Source: Aquipseudomonas alcaligenes MRY13-0052
GTDB lineage: Bacteria > Pseudomonadota > Gammaproteobacteria > Pseudomonadales > Pseudomonadaceae
NCBI GenBank assembly: GCA_000474255.1
Contig: BATO01000010.1
Location: 60,417-124,416, forward strand
Length of the DNA stretch: 64,000 nucleotides
Reading direction: 5' to 3'
Shown here: positions 21,599 to 30,459 of the stretch, one piece after another
Position numbering within the stretch: position 1 is the stretch's first letter
Layout of the letters: every line of letters starts with the position of its first letter
The notes under the pieces: generated by a model
Database searches by the model: none
Told to the model about the DNA's origin: nothing
The model's input: the letters and a program-made list of their open reading frames with translations, nothing else
Made by a program: the position numbers and the translations under genes

Positions 21599-23863
21599 AT
21601 GAGCGAACCCCTCGATCTGAGCCTGGATGGCGTGGAGCGTCGCTCCCTCGCCGAATTCACCGAACAGGCTTATCTCAACTATTCCATGTACGTGATCATG
21701 GACCGCGCCCTGCCGCACATCGGCGACGGCCTCAAGCCCGTGCAGCGGCGCATCGTCTATGCCATGAGCGAACTGGGCCTGGATGCCGACTCCAAGCACA
21801 AGAAGTCGGCGCGTACCGTCGGCGACGTGCTCGGCAAGTTCCACCCCCATGGCGACTCCGCCTGCTACGAAGCCATGGTGCTGATGGCCCAGCCCTTCAG
21901 CTACCGCTACACGCTGGTGGATGGCCAGGGCAACTGGGGTGCGCCGGACGACCCCAAATCCTTCGCCGCCATGCGTTACACCGAGGCGCGGCTGTCGCGC
22001 TATTCCGAAGTGCTGCTCAGCGAACTGGGCCAGGGCACCGTGGATTGGGGCCCGAACTTCGACGGCACCCTGAACGAGCCGCTGGTGCTGCCGGCGCGTC
22101 TGCCGAACATCCTGCTCAACGGCACCACCGGCATCGCCGTGGGCATGGCCACCGACGTGCCGCCGCACAACCTGCGCGAGGTCGCTGCCGCCTGCGTGCA
22201 GCTGCTGGATGAGCCCAAGGCCACCATCGAGCAGCTGTGCGAGCACATTGCCGGGCCGGACTACCCGACCGAGGCGGAGATCATCACGCCGCGCGCCGAC
22301 CTGCTGAAAATCTACGAGACCGGCCGTGGCTCGGTGCGCATGCGTGCCGTGTACCAGATCGAGGATGGCGACATCGTCGTCACCGCGCTGCCGCACCAGG
22401 TCTCCGGTGCCAAGGTGCTGGAGCAGATCGCCGCGATGATGCAGGCCAAGCCTTCCAAGGCGCCGCAGATCGCCGACCTGCGTGACGAGTCCGATCACGA
22501 GAACCCCTGCCGCATCGTGATCATCCCCACCAGCAGCCGTGTCGATCACGAAGCGCTGATGCAGCACCTGTTCGCCAGCACCGACCTCGAGTCCACCTAC
22601 CGGGTGAACATCAACATCATCGGCCTGGACGGCAGGCCCCAGGTCAAGGACCTGCGCACCCTGCTCACCGAGTGGCTGACCTTCCGCGTCGGCACCGTGC
22701 GCCGGCGCCTGCAGTTCCGCCTGGACAAGGTTGAGCATCGCCTGCATTTGCTGGAAGGCCGCCTGATCGCCTTCCTAAACCTCGACGAAGTCATCCGCAT
22801 CATCCGCACCGAGGACCAGCCCAAGCCGGTGCTGATGGAGCGCTTCGGCCTCACCGAGATCCAGGCCGAATACATCCTCGAGACCCGCTTGCGCCAACTG
22901 GCCCGCCTGGAGGAGATGCAGATCCGTGGCGAGCAGGAAGAGCTGGCCAAGGAACGTGACAAGCTCCTGGCCCTGCTGGGCAGCGAAGCCAAGCTGAAGA
23001 AGCTGGTGCGCAAGGAAATCCTCGAGGACGCCGAGAAGTACGGCGACGACCGCCGCTCGCCCATCGTCGCCCGTGCAGAAGCCAAGGCGCTGACCGAGCA
23101 CGACCTGCTGCCGAACGAGAAGGTCACCGTGGTGCTGTCGGAGAAGGGCTGGGTCCGCTCCGCCAAGGGCCACGAGATCGACGCCACCAGCCTGTCCTAT
23201 AAGGCCGGTGATGGCTTCAAGGTTGCCGCACCGGGGCGTTCCAACCAGTATGCCGTGTTCATCGACTCCACCGGCCGCAGCTACTCGCTGGCGGCCCATA
23301 CCCTGCCGTCTGCCCGTGGCCAGGGCGAGCCGCTCACCGGCCGCCTGACGCCGCCGCCGGGGGCGACCTTCGAATGCGTGCTGCTGCCCGAGGACGATGC
23401 GCTCTACGTGATCGCCTCGGACGCCGGCTACGGCTTCGTGGTCAAGGGCGAGGACCTGCAGGCCAAGAACAAGGCCGGCAAGGCCCTGGTCAGCCTGCCC
23501 GCCGGTGCTCGAGTGGTCGCGCCGCGCCCGCTCACCAGCCTCGAGGAAGACTGGCTGGCAGCGGTGACCACCGAAGGCCGCCTGCTGCTGTTCAAGGTCG
23601 CCGACCTGCCGCAGCTGGCCAAGGGCAAGGGCAACAAGATCATCGGCATCCCCGGTGATCGCGTGGCCAGCCGCGAGGAGTACCTGACCGACCTGGCAGT
23701 TTTGCCGGCCGGCGCTACGCTGGTGCTCCAGGCCGGCAAGCGCACCCTTTCGCTCAAGGCCGACGACCTGGAGCACTACAAGGGTGAGCGTGGCCGTCGT
23801 GGCAACAAGCTGCCACGCGGCTTCCAGCGCGTCGATGCGCTGCTGGTCGAGGTGCCGGCCTAA
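21599..23863 (+). CDS. parC: DNA topoisomerase IV subunit A ParC
   Basis: 754-residue DNA cleavage subunit of topoisomerase IV. The catalytic Tyr is Tyr127 in [11 protein letters not shown]. The quinolone-resistance region [12 protein letters not shown] keeps Ser87 and Glu91, the susceptible-type residues in P. aeruginosa numbering. The C-terminal domain (about 500-740) contains the wrapping repeats ([20 protein letters not shown], then [23 protein letters not shown] strands). It is the last gene of the parE-parC block; a 165-base gap follows. Confidence 0.98.
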   Translation: MSEPLDLSLDGVERRSLAEFTEQAYLNYSMYVIMDRALPHIGDGLKPVQRRIVYAMSELGLDADSKHKKSARTVGDVLGKFHPHGDSACYEAMVLMAQPFSYRYTLVDGQGNWGAPDDPKSFAAMRYTEARLSRYSEVLLSELGQGTVDWGPNFDGTLNEPLVLPARLPNILLNGTTGIAVGMATDVPPHNLREVAAACVQLLDEPKATIEQLCEHIAGPDYPTEAEIITPRADLLKIYETGRGSVRMRAVYQIEDGDIVVTALPHQVSGAKVLEQIAAMMQAKPSKAPQIADLRDESDHENPCRIVIIPTSSRVDHEALMQHLFASTDLESTYRVNINIIGLDGRPQVKDLRTLLTEWLTFRVGTVRRRLQFRLDKVEHRLHLLEGRLIAFLNLDEVIRIIRTEDQPKPVLMERFGLTEIQAEYILETRLRQLARLEEMQIRGEQEELAKERDKLLALLGSEAKLKKLVRKEILEDAEKYGDDRRSPIVARAEAKALTEHDLLPNEKVTVVLSEKGWVRSAKGHEIDATSLSYKAGDGFKVAAPGRSNQYAVFIDSTGRSYSLAAHTLPSARGQGEPLTGRLTPPPGATFECVLLPEDDALYVIASDAGYGFVVKGEDLQAKNKAGKALVSLPAGARVVAPRPLTSLEEDWLAAVTTEGRLLLFKVADLPQLAKGKGNKIIGIPGDRVASREEYLTDLAVLPAGATLVLQAGKRTLSLKADDLEHYKGERGRRGNKLPRGFQRVDALLVEVPA

Positions 23864-24028
23864 GCCTGCACCTGCCGCTCGTCGGCTGCCATTCGACGCA
23901 CGAGGCTGGAGTCATCCGTCACATTGGCGGATGATATGTCCCCTCGGGCCGAACGCGGTTGTGGCGGGCGCCCCGAACATCAATGAATCCGACTGCGGGT
24001 CGCCGTGCGGCGGCCCTGGGTGAGAAAG

Positions 24029-24733
24029 ATGAAGCGTCTTCCCTTGTTAGCGCTGCTGACCGGCCTTCTGGGCCTGGGCGGTTGCGTTCACAACGCGCCG
24101 GTACCCATGTACCAGCTCGACAGCGGCACCGCCGAACTGCCGGACCAGTCCGCCGGCATGGCCGTGCTGCTCGGGCCGGTTTCGGTTGCCGATTACCTGC
24201 AGCGCGAAACCCTCCTGCAACGCCAGCCCGATGGCAGCCTGACCGCCTCCACCGATGGCCGCTGGGCCGGCAGCCTGGCCGGTGACATCGACCAACTGCT
24301 GCTGCGCCAGCTGTCGTGGCGCCTGGACAGCCAGCGCCTGGTCCTGGCCCCTGCCAACCCCGGCTTCACGCCCGAGATCCAGGTGCTGCTGAGCATCAGC
24401 CGCCTCGATTCGGGCCCTCAGCGCCCTGCGGTGCTGGAAGCCCAATGGCGCGTGCTGGACAAGGCCGGTCAGCTGCGTGACAGCCGCCTGGTGCGCCTGG
24501 AGCAGCCCCACAGCGGCACCGCCGCTGATCAGGTGCGGGCCCAGAGCCAACTGCTGCAACAACTGGCCGAGCAACTGGCCGGTGCGGTCAAACCCCTCTC
24601 TGGCCAACCTGCCGCTGCCGCCGAGGAGCCGCGCAAGGCCACTGCCGCCCCGGCGCGTGCCCGTGAGCCCGTACCGCCGAAGATCCCCATGGCCGCCCCG
24701 GTGCGCACCGATGTGGAAGTGTTCCGCTTCTGA
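24029..24733 (+). CDS. PqiC-like lipoprotein (ABC-type transport auxiliary component), orphan
   Basis: 234 residues from ATG at 24029 (GAGAAAG just upstream; an in-frame start 8 codons earlier is less likely). The lipobox GLGGC near residue 18 marks a lipoprotein. Residues about 25-185 resemble the PqiC/DUF330 domain (PMYQLDSG, AVLLGPVSVADYLQR, LSWRLDSQRLVLAP). PqiC normally partners an MCE-type PqiB tunnel and PqiA in lipid transport, but neither lies here. The C-terminal 45 residues are Ala/Pro/Glu-rich, longer than a typical PqiC. Confidence 0.8.
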   Translation: MKRLPLLALLTGLLGLGGCVHNAPVPMYQLDSGTAELPDQSAGMAVLLGPVSVADYLQRETLLQRQPDGSLTASTDGRWAGSLAGDIDQLLLRQLSWRLDSQRLVLAPANPGFTPEIQVLLSISRLDSGPQRPAVLEAQWRVLDKAGQLRDSRLVRLEQPHSGTAADQVRAQSQLLQQLAEQLAGAVKPLSGQPAAAAEEPRKATAAPARAREPVPPKIPMAAPVRTDVEVFRF

Positions 24734-24748
24734 TCGCCGCAGATGCAC

Positions 24749-24777
24749 GAAAAAGCCCGCATGATGCGGGCTTTTTC
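24749..24777. terminator. Bidirectional terminator
   Basis: GAAAAAGCCCGC, a five-base loop ATGAT, then GCGGGCTTTTTC, between the convergent PqiC-like gene and the DUF457 gene. T tracts on both strands suit termination in both directions. Confidence 0.85.
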
Positions 24778-24810
24778 ATGGGCTGCGAATTGTGCTGATC
24801 GACCGGGCGT

Positions 24811-25350
24811 TCACTCGGCGCGGCGCTTGCCGAACAGGCGTCGCAGGCCGAAGCCGCCGAGAGCCAGGACCAGACAGGGCAGGCCCACCCAGCGCGCTTC
24901 GGAGAGCAGCACATCCAGGCCGCGTTGGGTGAAGAAACCACCGATGAAGGGCGACACCTCGATGGGACGCCAGGGCAGGAAGTAGCGCTGCAGGTCCCAG
25001 GGCCAGAACCAGGCGACGCCCAGGCCGCCGTCGGTCAGGGCGTCCAGCAGGCTGTGGCTGAGGGTCGAGAGCCCGACGCCCAGGCCGGCTTTCAGCGGGC
25101 CGCAGCGTAGCAGCGGAGCGATCAGGGCGCCGAACAGGGCGCAGCAGCCGGCGAATAGCAGTGAATGGCTGAAGCCCCGGTGGCCGAAGGCGTCGGCGTA
25201 GGCGATGCCCAGCTTGAAGGCGGCGACGTCGGCGTCCGGCAGGCAGGCGAAGAACAGCCCGGCCAGGAGCAGGCGTGGCGGGATCACGCGGCTGCCGAGG
25301 GCGATGCCCACCGCGAGGACGGGCAGGGGATGGGTGATCAGGGTGGTCAT
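24811..25350 (-). CDS. DUF457/YbcI-type inner-membrane metal-dependent hydrolase
   Basis: 179 residues with about four hydrophobic segments. The family's metal-binding pattern is seen in CLPDADV near residue 37, GHRGFSHSLLFA at about 57 and LSHSLLDALTDGG at about 95-108. E. coli YbcI is the nearest well-known relative; the substrate is unknown. It follows the cyclase-like membrane gene by 24 bases on the same strand. Confidence 0.85.
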   Translation of the reverse strand: MTTLITHPLPVLAVGIALGSRVIPPRLLLAGLFFACLPDADVAAFKLGIAYADAFGHRGFSHSLLFAGCCALFGALIAPLLRCGPLKAGLGVGLSTLSHSLLDALTDGGLGVAWFWPWDLQRYFLPWRPIEVSPFIGGFFTQRGLDVLLSEARWVGLPCLVLALGGFGLRRLFGKRRAE

Positions 25351-25374
25351 GGCGCCTTCCTTGGCGCCGGGGGC

Positions 25375-26916
25375 TCAGCGGCGCCCGGCGTCGTGCATGC
25401 GGGCCAGCTGGCGTTCCAGCAGCGAGGGGTAGGGGTCCAGCAGACGTTCGACGCAGCAGGCGCCTTCCGGGCTGGCGATGGGGCGTACACGGGCGCGTTG
25501 GCGTACCAAGCCGTCATCGGCGATGGCGCGTTCCACCAGCAGCAGGTTGCGGCTGTGCTGGCTCAGCGCCAGGGCGTTCTGGGTGGTGTCATCCAGCAGC
25601 AGGTCGCCCTGGCCGAGGCCGGCGAGGCTGTCGCCGAGGGTCAGGCCGAGCTGCAACTGCAGGGTGATGCCGCTGTCGGCCACTTCGATCTGCAGGGCGT
25701 GGCCGAGGGCACGCAGCAGCTCGCCGCAGCAGAGCGCGTGGGTCAGGTGGTCCTCACCGCTGTCGGCGCTGTGGAACAGCATCAGGCTGCTGCCATCGTT
25801 GAGGGTGTGCAATTCGCTCTGATAGAGCTGGGCGGCCTGGTCGAGGCAGTCACGGTAGCGTTGCAGCAGGTCCAGCAGGCGGGTGCGGGGCAGTCGGCGC
25901 AGCTGGTCCTGGGCGCCCAACTGGACGGCCAGCACGGCACTGCGGTGCAGCTCGTCGCGCGCTTCGGGCTCGGCTTCCGGCTCCGGAGTCGCCACGACGG
26001 GCTTCTCTTCCTCGCGTGGGCGCAGGTCGGCGAAGGGATCGTCCTCGTCGGGGGTGAACAGGCGGCTGGGACGCTCCTCCTCGACGGCGTCGCTGTCGTA
26101 GCTGTCATCGCGCAGGTCGCGGATCTCGAAGGCCGGCTCGTCGTCGTCCTGCTCTTCGGAGAAGTCTTCTTCCTCGTCCAGGTACTGCTCTTCGATCTCG
26201 GGTTCCGGCTCGGGCTCGGGCTTTTCCGGCACCAGGCGTGCCTGCAACTGGCGGGCGAGGTCGCCGATTTCGTCCTGGCGGCCGGCGCCGGGTGCGGGGT
26301 CGTCCGGGTCGCGCAGCCACACCCGCAGTTGCAGCAGCGGCGTGGAGATGTGCCGGCCGAGGCGCAGGCTGAGGGACAGCGCCAGGGCCAGGAGGATGAG
26401 GCTGAGCAGGCCCATGCTCTGCAGGCTGATGGTCATGGGCTGCTGGAACTGCTGCATGTCCAGGCTCAGGCGCAGGTGCCCGGCTATCACTTCCTGGAAG
26501 GTGATGGGCGTGGAATACAACCCTTCGACCTCACCCAGCAGGCCCTGCTTCGGGCGCGAGCCGGCTTCGGCGAGGATGCGGTTGTCCACGCTGTAGATGG
26601 CCGCGTGGGCCACCAGGGGGTTCTTCACCAGGTTGTTGAGCAGCACGTTGAGGCTGAGGATGTCGTTGGACACCAGCAGCTCGGTGGCGGAAGCGGCGGT
26701 CTGCGCGGTCAGGCTCTGGCCCAGGGCGTCGGCCTGCTGCTGCATCGCCTGCTTGAACTGCATGCCCATCACCCAGGCGTAGATCACCAAGGCCAGGGCT
26801 ACCAGCAGGAGGCTGTGGCTGGCGATGCGCAAGGCGATCGGCACACGGCGCTGGCGCAGGGCGTGGAAGATCAGCAGGAAGAAGTTGTCGGGTTTGACGG
26901 GCGTAGGCCGGTTCAC
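25375..26916 (-). CDS. Inner-membrane HAMP protein with degenerate class III cyclase-homology domain
   Basis: 513 residues from GTG at 26916. Order: TM1 about 31-50; periplasmic domain 51-165; TM2 about 166-186; HAMP-like segment 187-228 (RHISTPLLQL, DEIGDLARQLQ); an acidic, proline-rich linker 231-320 dense in Glu and Asp; then about 326-465 a fold resembling class III nucleotidyl cyclases (LLDLLQRYRDCLDQ, LNDGSSLMLF, LQLGLTLGDSLAG). The two positions that normally hold metal-binding Asp look replaced (AVLAVQLG and GSSLML), so catalysis is unlikely. It is divergent from serB. A promoter with TATACT is visible upstream. The cyclase assignment is my inference by pattern. Confidence 0.72.
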   Translation of the reverse strand: MNRPTPVKPDNFFLLIFHALRQRRVPIALRIASHSLLLVALALVIYAWVMGMQFKQAMQQQADALGQSLTAQTAASATELLVSNDILSLNVLLNNLVKNPLVAHAAIYSVDNRILAEAGSRPKQGLLGEVEGLYSTPITFQEVIAGHLRLSLDMQQFQQPMTISLQSMGLLSLILLALALSLSLRLGRHISTPLLQLRVWLRDPDDPAPGAGRQDEIGDLARQLQARLVPEKPEPEPEPEIEEQYLDEEEDFSEEQDDDEPAFEIRDLRDDSYDSDAVEEERPSRLFTPDEDDPFADLRPREEEKPVVATPEPEAEPEARDELHRSAVLAVQLGAQDQLRRLPRTRLLDLLQRYRDCLDQAAQLYQSELHTLNDGSSLMLFHSADSGEDHLTHALCCGELLRALGHALQIEVADSGITLQLQLGLTLGDSLAGLGQGDLLLDDTTQNALALSQHSRNLLLVERAIADDGLVRQRARVRPIASPEGACCVERLLDPYPSLLERQLARMHDAGRR

Positions 26917-26950
26917 AGAGCTCGGCTCTTCTCGGACGGAATTGTGGCGC

Positions 26951-26978
26951 AGTATAACGGCGCCCCCTAGCAGGGCAA
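26951..26978 (-). promoter_or_regulatory. Sigma-70 promoter of the cyclase-like membrane gene
   Basis: Reading the minus strand: TTGCCC at 26978-26973, 16-base spacer, TATACT at 26956-26951. It lies 35 bases before the GTG start of the membrane protein gene, in the 133-base gap shared with serB. Confidence 0.55.
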
Positions 26979-27049
26979 AGCGCCCGGCATGCTCGTCAGA
27001 CCGTGAAAGTGGGTAGAATGTGCGCCTTTTCCACTGCGGGAGGTGCGCC

Positions 27050-28264
27050 TTGCGCGAAATAGTCCTGATCAACATCACCGGGGAAGACCGTCCCGGCCTC
27101 ACCGCCGCGATTACCGGTGTACTCGCACAGGGCGGGGTGAACATTCTCGACATCGGCCAGGCGGTCATCCACGACACCCTGTCGTTCGGCATCCTGGTGG
27201 AGATCCCCGATACCGAGCAGGCTTCCTCCGTGCTCAAGGACGTGCTTTTCACGGCCTACAAGCTGGACCAGCAGGTGCGTTTCACCCCGGTTTCCGAGGA
27301 GGATTACCAGGTGTGGGTCGGTGGCCAGGGCAAGCCCCGGCACATGGTGACCCTGCTGACCCGCAAGGTCACCGCCGAGCAGCTGCAGCGCGTCAGCGCC
27401 ATTACTGCCAAGTACGGCCTGAACATCGACCATATCGATCGCCTGTCCGGGCGCATGCCGCTGGACATGCCGGCGAGCCAGGGCAAGGGCTGCATCGAGT
27501 TTTCCGTGCGCGGCGAGCCGGCCGACCCGGTGGCGCTGCGCGCCGAATTCCTCAGCGTGGCCCAGGAGCTGAACGTCGATATCGCCTTCCAGCGCGACTC
27601 GGTGTTCCGCCGCAACCGCCGCCTGGCAGTGTTCGACATGGATTCCACGCTGATCGAAGCCGAAGTGATCGACGAACTGGCCAAGGCCGCCGGGGTCGGT
27701 GAGCAGGTGGCCGAGATCACCGAACGCGCCATGCGTGGCGAACTGGATTTCCGCGCCAGCTTCAAGGAGCGCCTGGCGCTGCTCAAGGGCCTCTCCGAGG
27801 ACGTGCTGGAAGAGATCGGTGCCTCGCTGCGCCTGACCGAAGGCGCCGAGACCCTGTTCGCCGAGCTCAAGCGCCTCGGCTACAAGACCGCGATTCTCTC
27901 CGGTGGCTTCAGCTACTTCGCCAAGCAGTTGCAGGCCAAGCTGGGTATCGACTACGTATTCGCCAACGAGCTGCAGATCGAGGACGGCAAGCTCACCGGC
28001 GTGGCCGTCGAGCCGATCGTCGACGCCCAGCGCAAGGCTGACCTGCTGCGCGAGCTGGCGGAGAAGGAAGGGCTGCGCCTGGAGCAGACCATCGCCGTGG
28101 GCGATGGCGCCAACGACCTGCCGATGCTGGCGCTGGCCGGCCTGGGCGTGGCCTTCCGCGCCAAGCCGCTGGTCAAGCAGTCGGCCAAGCAGGCCATCTC
28201 CACCCTGGGGCTGGACGGCATTCTCTACCTGCTGGGCTTCCGCGACCGCGACGGCCTGGAGTGA
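27050..28264 (+). CDS. serB: Phosphoserine phosphatase SerB
   Basis: 404-residue HAD-family phosphatase for the last step of serine synthesis. Two ACT-type regulatory regions lie at about 3-165 (VLINITGEDRPGLTAAITGV starts the first). The HAD domain follows with nucleophile motif FDMDSTLIEAE near residue 195, the motif II Ser in LSGGF and motif III VGDGANDLPML. TTG at 27050 is chosen because GGGAGG ends six bases upstream and the Pseudomonas protein begins RE-IVLINITGED; an upstream ATG lacks a ribosome site. Confidence 0.96.
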   Translation: MREIVLINITGEDRPGLTAAITGVLAQGGVNILDIGQAVIHDTLSFGILVEIPDTEQASSVLKDVLFTAYKLDQQVRFTPVSEEDYQVWVGGQGKPRHMVTLLTRKVTAEQLQRVSAITAKYGLNIDHIDRLSGRMPLDMPASQGKGCIEFSVRGEPADPVALRAEFLSVAQELNVDIAFQRDSVFRRNRRLAVFDMDSTLIEAEVIDELAKAAGVGEQVAEITERAMRGELDFRASFKERLALLKGLSEDVLEEIGASLRLTEGAETLFAELKRLGYKTAILSGGFSYFAKQLQAKLGIDYVFANELQIEDGKLTGVAVEPIVDAQRKADLLRELAEKEGLRLEQTIAVGDGANDLPMLALAGLGVAFRAKPLVKQSAKQAISTLGLDGILYLLGFRDRDGLE

Positions 28265-28280
28265 GTGCCGCTTAAATGAG

Positions 28281-28304
28281 AAAGCCGCCCGAGGGCGGCT
28301 TTTC
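28281..28304. terminator. Terminator between serB and fimX
   Basis: AAAGCCGCCC / GGGCGGCTTT stem with a tight loop, followed by TTC TTT. Serves serB on the plus strand; the A run on the other side lets it work for fimX too. Confidence 0.8.
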
Positions 28305-28326
28305 TTTGGGCGGTTGGAAAGGCGGC

Positions 28327-30396
28327 TTATTCGTCGCCGGACGAGAAGTCGTAGTCCATCGACTGGCTCGGGCCCTGCAGGTAGTAGCCCTGGATGTAGT
28401 TGACCCCGGCCTGCCAAAGGGTGGCCAGGACACTGGCGCTCTCGACATAGGGCACGATGGTCAGCTTGGCCTGGGAGTGCAGGCTGGCAAGCAGAGTCTT
28501 CAGCGCTTCCTGGCTTTCCGCCTTGCTCAGGTCCTGGGTGAAGGAGCCATCGACCTTCACGAAGTCGATGTTCAGGTGCTTGAGCGTGTTGAACGGGTTG
28601 AGCGCGCAGCCGAACTGGCTCAGGGCGACCTGGCAGTGCAGCTCGGCGAGGCCCTGGGTCAGGGCCTTGGCCTGCTTCAGGTAGGCGATGGCGTCCGGCT
28701 CGCTGAACTGGAAGATCAGCGCATCGGACGGCAGGCGTGCGGCCTTGAGGGCGACGCTGAGCCACGGCAGCAGGGTCTGGTCCTGCAGGCTGACGCCGGA
28801 CAGGTGCACGAACAGGCGTGTGCTGTGGCCCTTGGAGCGGTGCTCGGACAGCAGCTTGATGGAGTTGAGGATCACCCAGCGGTCGATCTTCTCGGCCAGC
28901 CCGGCTTCCCGTGCCGCGCCGAGGAAGTCGGCTGGCGGTACTTCGTCGCCCTGGGGGCTGAGCAGACGCAGGAGGACTTCGTAGTGTTCGAAGTTGTCGC
29001 CGCGCAGGCTGATGATCGGCTGGAACAGCAGGCGGAAGCTGTTGTTCTCCAGGGCCTGCTGGACCATGGCCACCAGGCTGCCGCGATTGGCGGCGGCGGC
29101 CAGTTCGCTGGCCGGGTTGTACAGGCGCACTTCGTTGCCGTCGGTGATCTCGTCCGCGCAGCGATGGGCGCGATCGATCACTTCCTGGGCCTTGGGCGTG
29201 GTCTCGTTGAGGCCGGCGACACCGATGGACAGGCTGAACTGCACGGTGCGGCCGCTGACGTCGAACAGGTGGCCCTCGACCTTCTTCAGCAGCGTACCCA
29301 GGCCTTCGCGGGCCTGCTCCGGGGTGATGCCCGGTTGCAGCACGCTGAACACGTCGTCACCGAAGCGCGCCAGTTGCGCGTCGGCCGGGAAGTGGGCGCG
29401 CAGCAGGTTGGCCAGGTCGGTGAGCAGCAGATCGCTGCCGGCGATGCCGACGTCCGCCTGCAGGCCGGAGTAGCGGTCGACGCGGATGTAGGCGAGGGAG
29501 GCGGGCTGGCCGGCATTCACTGCGCGGTCGGCGGCGGCGTCCATCAGCTCGCTGAAGTGGTTGCGGTTGTACAGGCCGGTGACCAGGTCCTGGCTGCTGA
29601 TCTCGCGCAGTTTCTCTTCCAGCTCGGCGCTGGCCGTTTCCGCGCGGATCACCACCTGGATGCACGGCTCGCCGTCATAGGTGGCGGGGGAGAAACTCAT
29701 GCGCGCCTGGAAGCTCTGGCCGTCGACCTTGGCACCCGAGCAGGTCAACTCGGCGCTGCCGTCGCCACTGCGGTAGTTCTTGAGGAAGTCCTTGAACACC
29801 ACCTGGTCGCAATTGGCGATCAGGTCGATCATCGGCATGCCTTCCAGCTCTTCCGCATCCTCGTAGCCGAACATCTCGACATAGGCGCGGTTGGCGTAGA
29901 TGTGCATGCCGTCGTGGACGTAGGTGATGGCGTCGACCGAGCTGTCCAGCAGCAGCTGGCAGCGTTTCTCCGCTTCACGCAGGCTCACTTCGGCTGCGCG
30001 GCGGGAGCGGCGTTCTTCGAGGTTGGCCAGTTCGCGGTTGGCGACCAGCACCAGGCGCTCGTCCTCGCCCTGGGGCAGGGCATCCTGGGCGCCAAGGGCC
30101 AGGGCCTCGGTGATCAGGTCCGAGTCGTTCTCCGTCACCAACTGGATGAAGGGAATGTCCTTGGCCTGACGGCGGATGGCGTTGAGGGCTTCGCCAGGGG
30201 AGAGGTTGTCACTCTCGGGGGCGGCGATGAGCAGGTCCCAGCTCTGCTGGAGGACCTCGGCGAGGTCATCGCTGGAGACCAGGCGATGCACCCGGGTCGC
30301 GCGACCCGAGTTGCGAAACAGGCTGACCAGGCGCTCGGCTTCGTTCTGCGAGTCTTCCAGGATCAGCAGACGGATGGTTTTCTTTTCGATTGCCAT
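28327..30396 (-). CDS. fimX: FimX-like c-di-GMP receptor (REC-PAS-degenerate GGDEF-degenerate EAL)
   Basis: 689 residues. A receiver-like domain (about 5-125) lacks the phosphoacceptor Asp (DLLIAAPES). PAS lies at about 145-250. A GGDEF-like domain (about 265-430) reads GDDVF at 346-350. An EAL-like domain (about 440-680) reads EVL at 473-475. This matches P. aeruginosa FimX, whose EVL domain binds c-di-GMP without cleaving it and controls polar type IV pilus assembly. It is downstream of the PilZ-like gene on the same strand, 63 bases away. Confidence 0.93.
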   Translation of the reverse strand: MAIEKKTIRLLILEDSQNEAERLVSLFRNSGRATRVHRLVSSDDLAEVLQQSWDLLIAAPESDNLSPGEALNAIRRQAKDIPFIQLVTENDSDLITEALALGAQDALPQGEDERLVLVANRELANLEERRSRRAAEVSLREAEKRCQLLLDSSVDAITYVHDGMHIYANRAYVEMFGYEDAEELEGMPMIDLIANCDQVVFKDFLKNYRSGDGSAELTCSGAKVDGQSFQARMSFSPATYDGEPCIQVVIRAETASAELEEKLREISSQDLVTGLYNRNHFSELMDAAADRAVNAGQPASLAYIRVDRYSGLQADVGIAGSDLLLTDLANLLRAHFPADAQLARFGDDVFSVLQPGITPEQAREGLGTLLKKVEGHLFDVSGRTVQFSLSIGVAGLNETTPKAQEVIDRAHRCADEITDGNEVRLYNPASELAAAANRGSLVAMVQQALENNSFRLLFQPIISLRGDNFEHYEVLLRLLSPQGDEVPPADFLGAAREAGLAEKIDRWVILNSIKLLSEHRSKGHSTRLFVHLSGVSLQDQTLLPWLSVALKAARLPSDALIFQFSEPDAIAYLKQAKALTQGLAELHCQVALSQFGCALNPFNTLKHLNIDFVKVDGSFTQDLSKAESQEALKTLLASLHSQAKLTIVPYVESASVLATLWQAGVNYIQGYYLQGPSQSMDYDFSSGDE

Positions 30397-30459
30397 GGCG
30401 TGTGCTTAGACCGCGCCGAACGGGCGCTAATAGGCGACAAATGGTGATGGCACGGGAAT

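Noticed and set aside
23864..24028. Terminator after parC
   Set aside because: CATCCG / CGGATG at 23913-23933 can pair but the stem is short and no T run follows.
28276..30447. 723-residue plus-strand open frame opposite fimX
   Set aside because: Runs through the serB terminator and antisense to fimX; no coding evidence.
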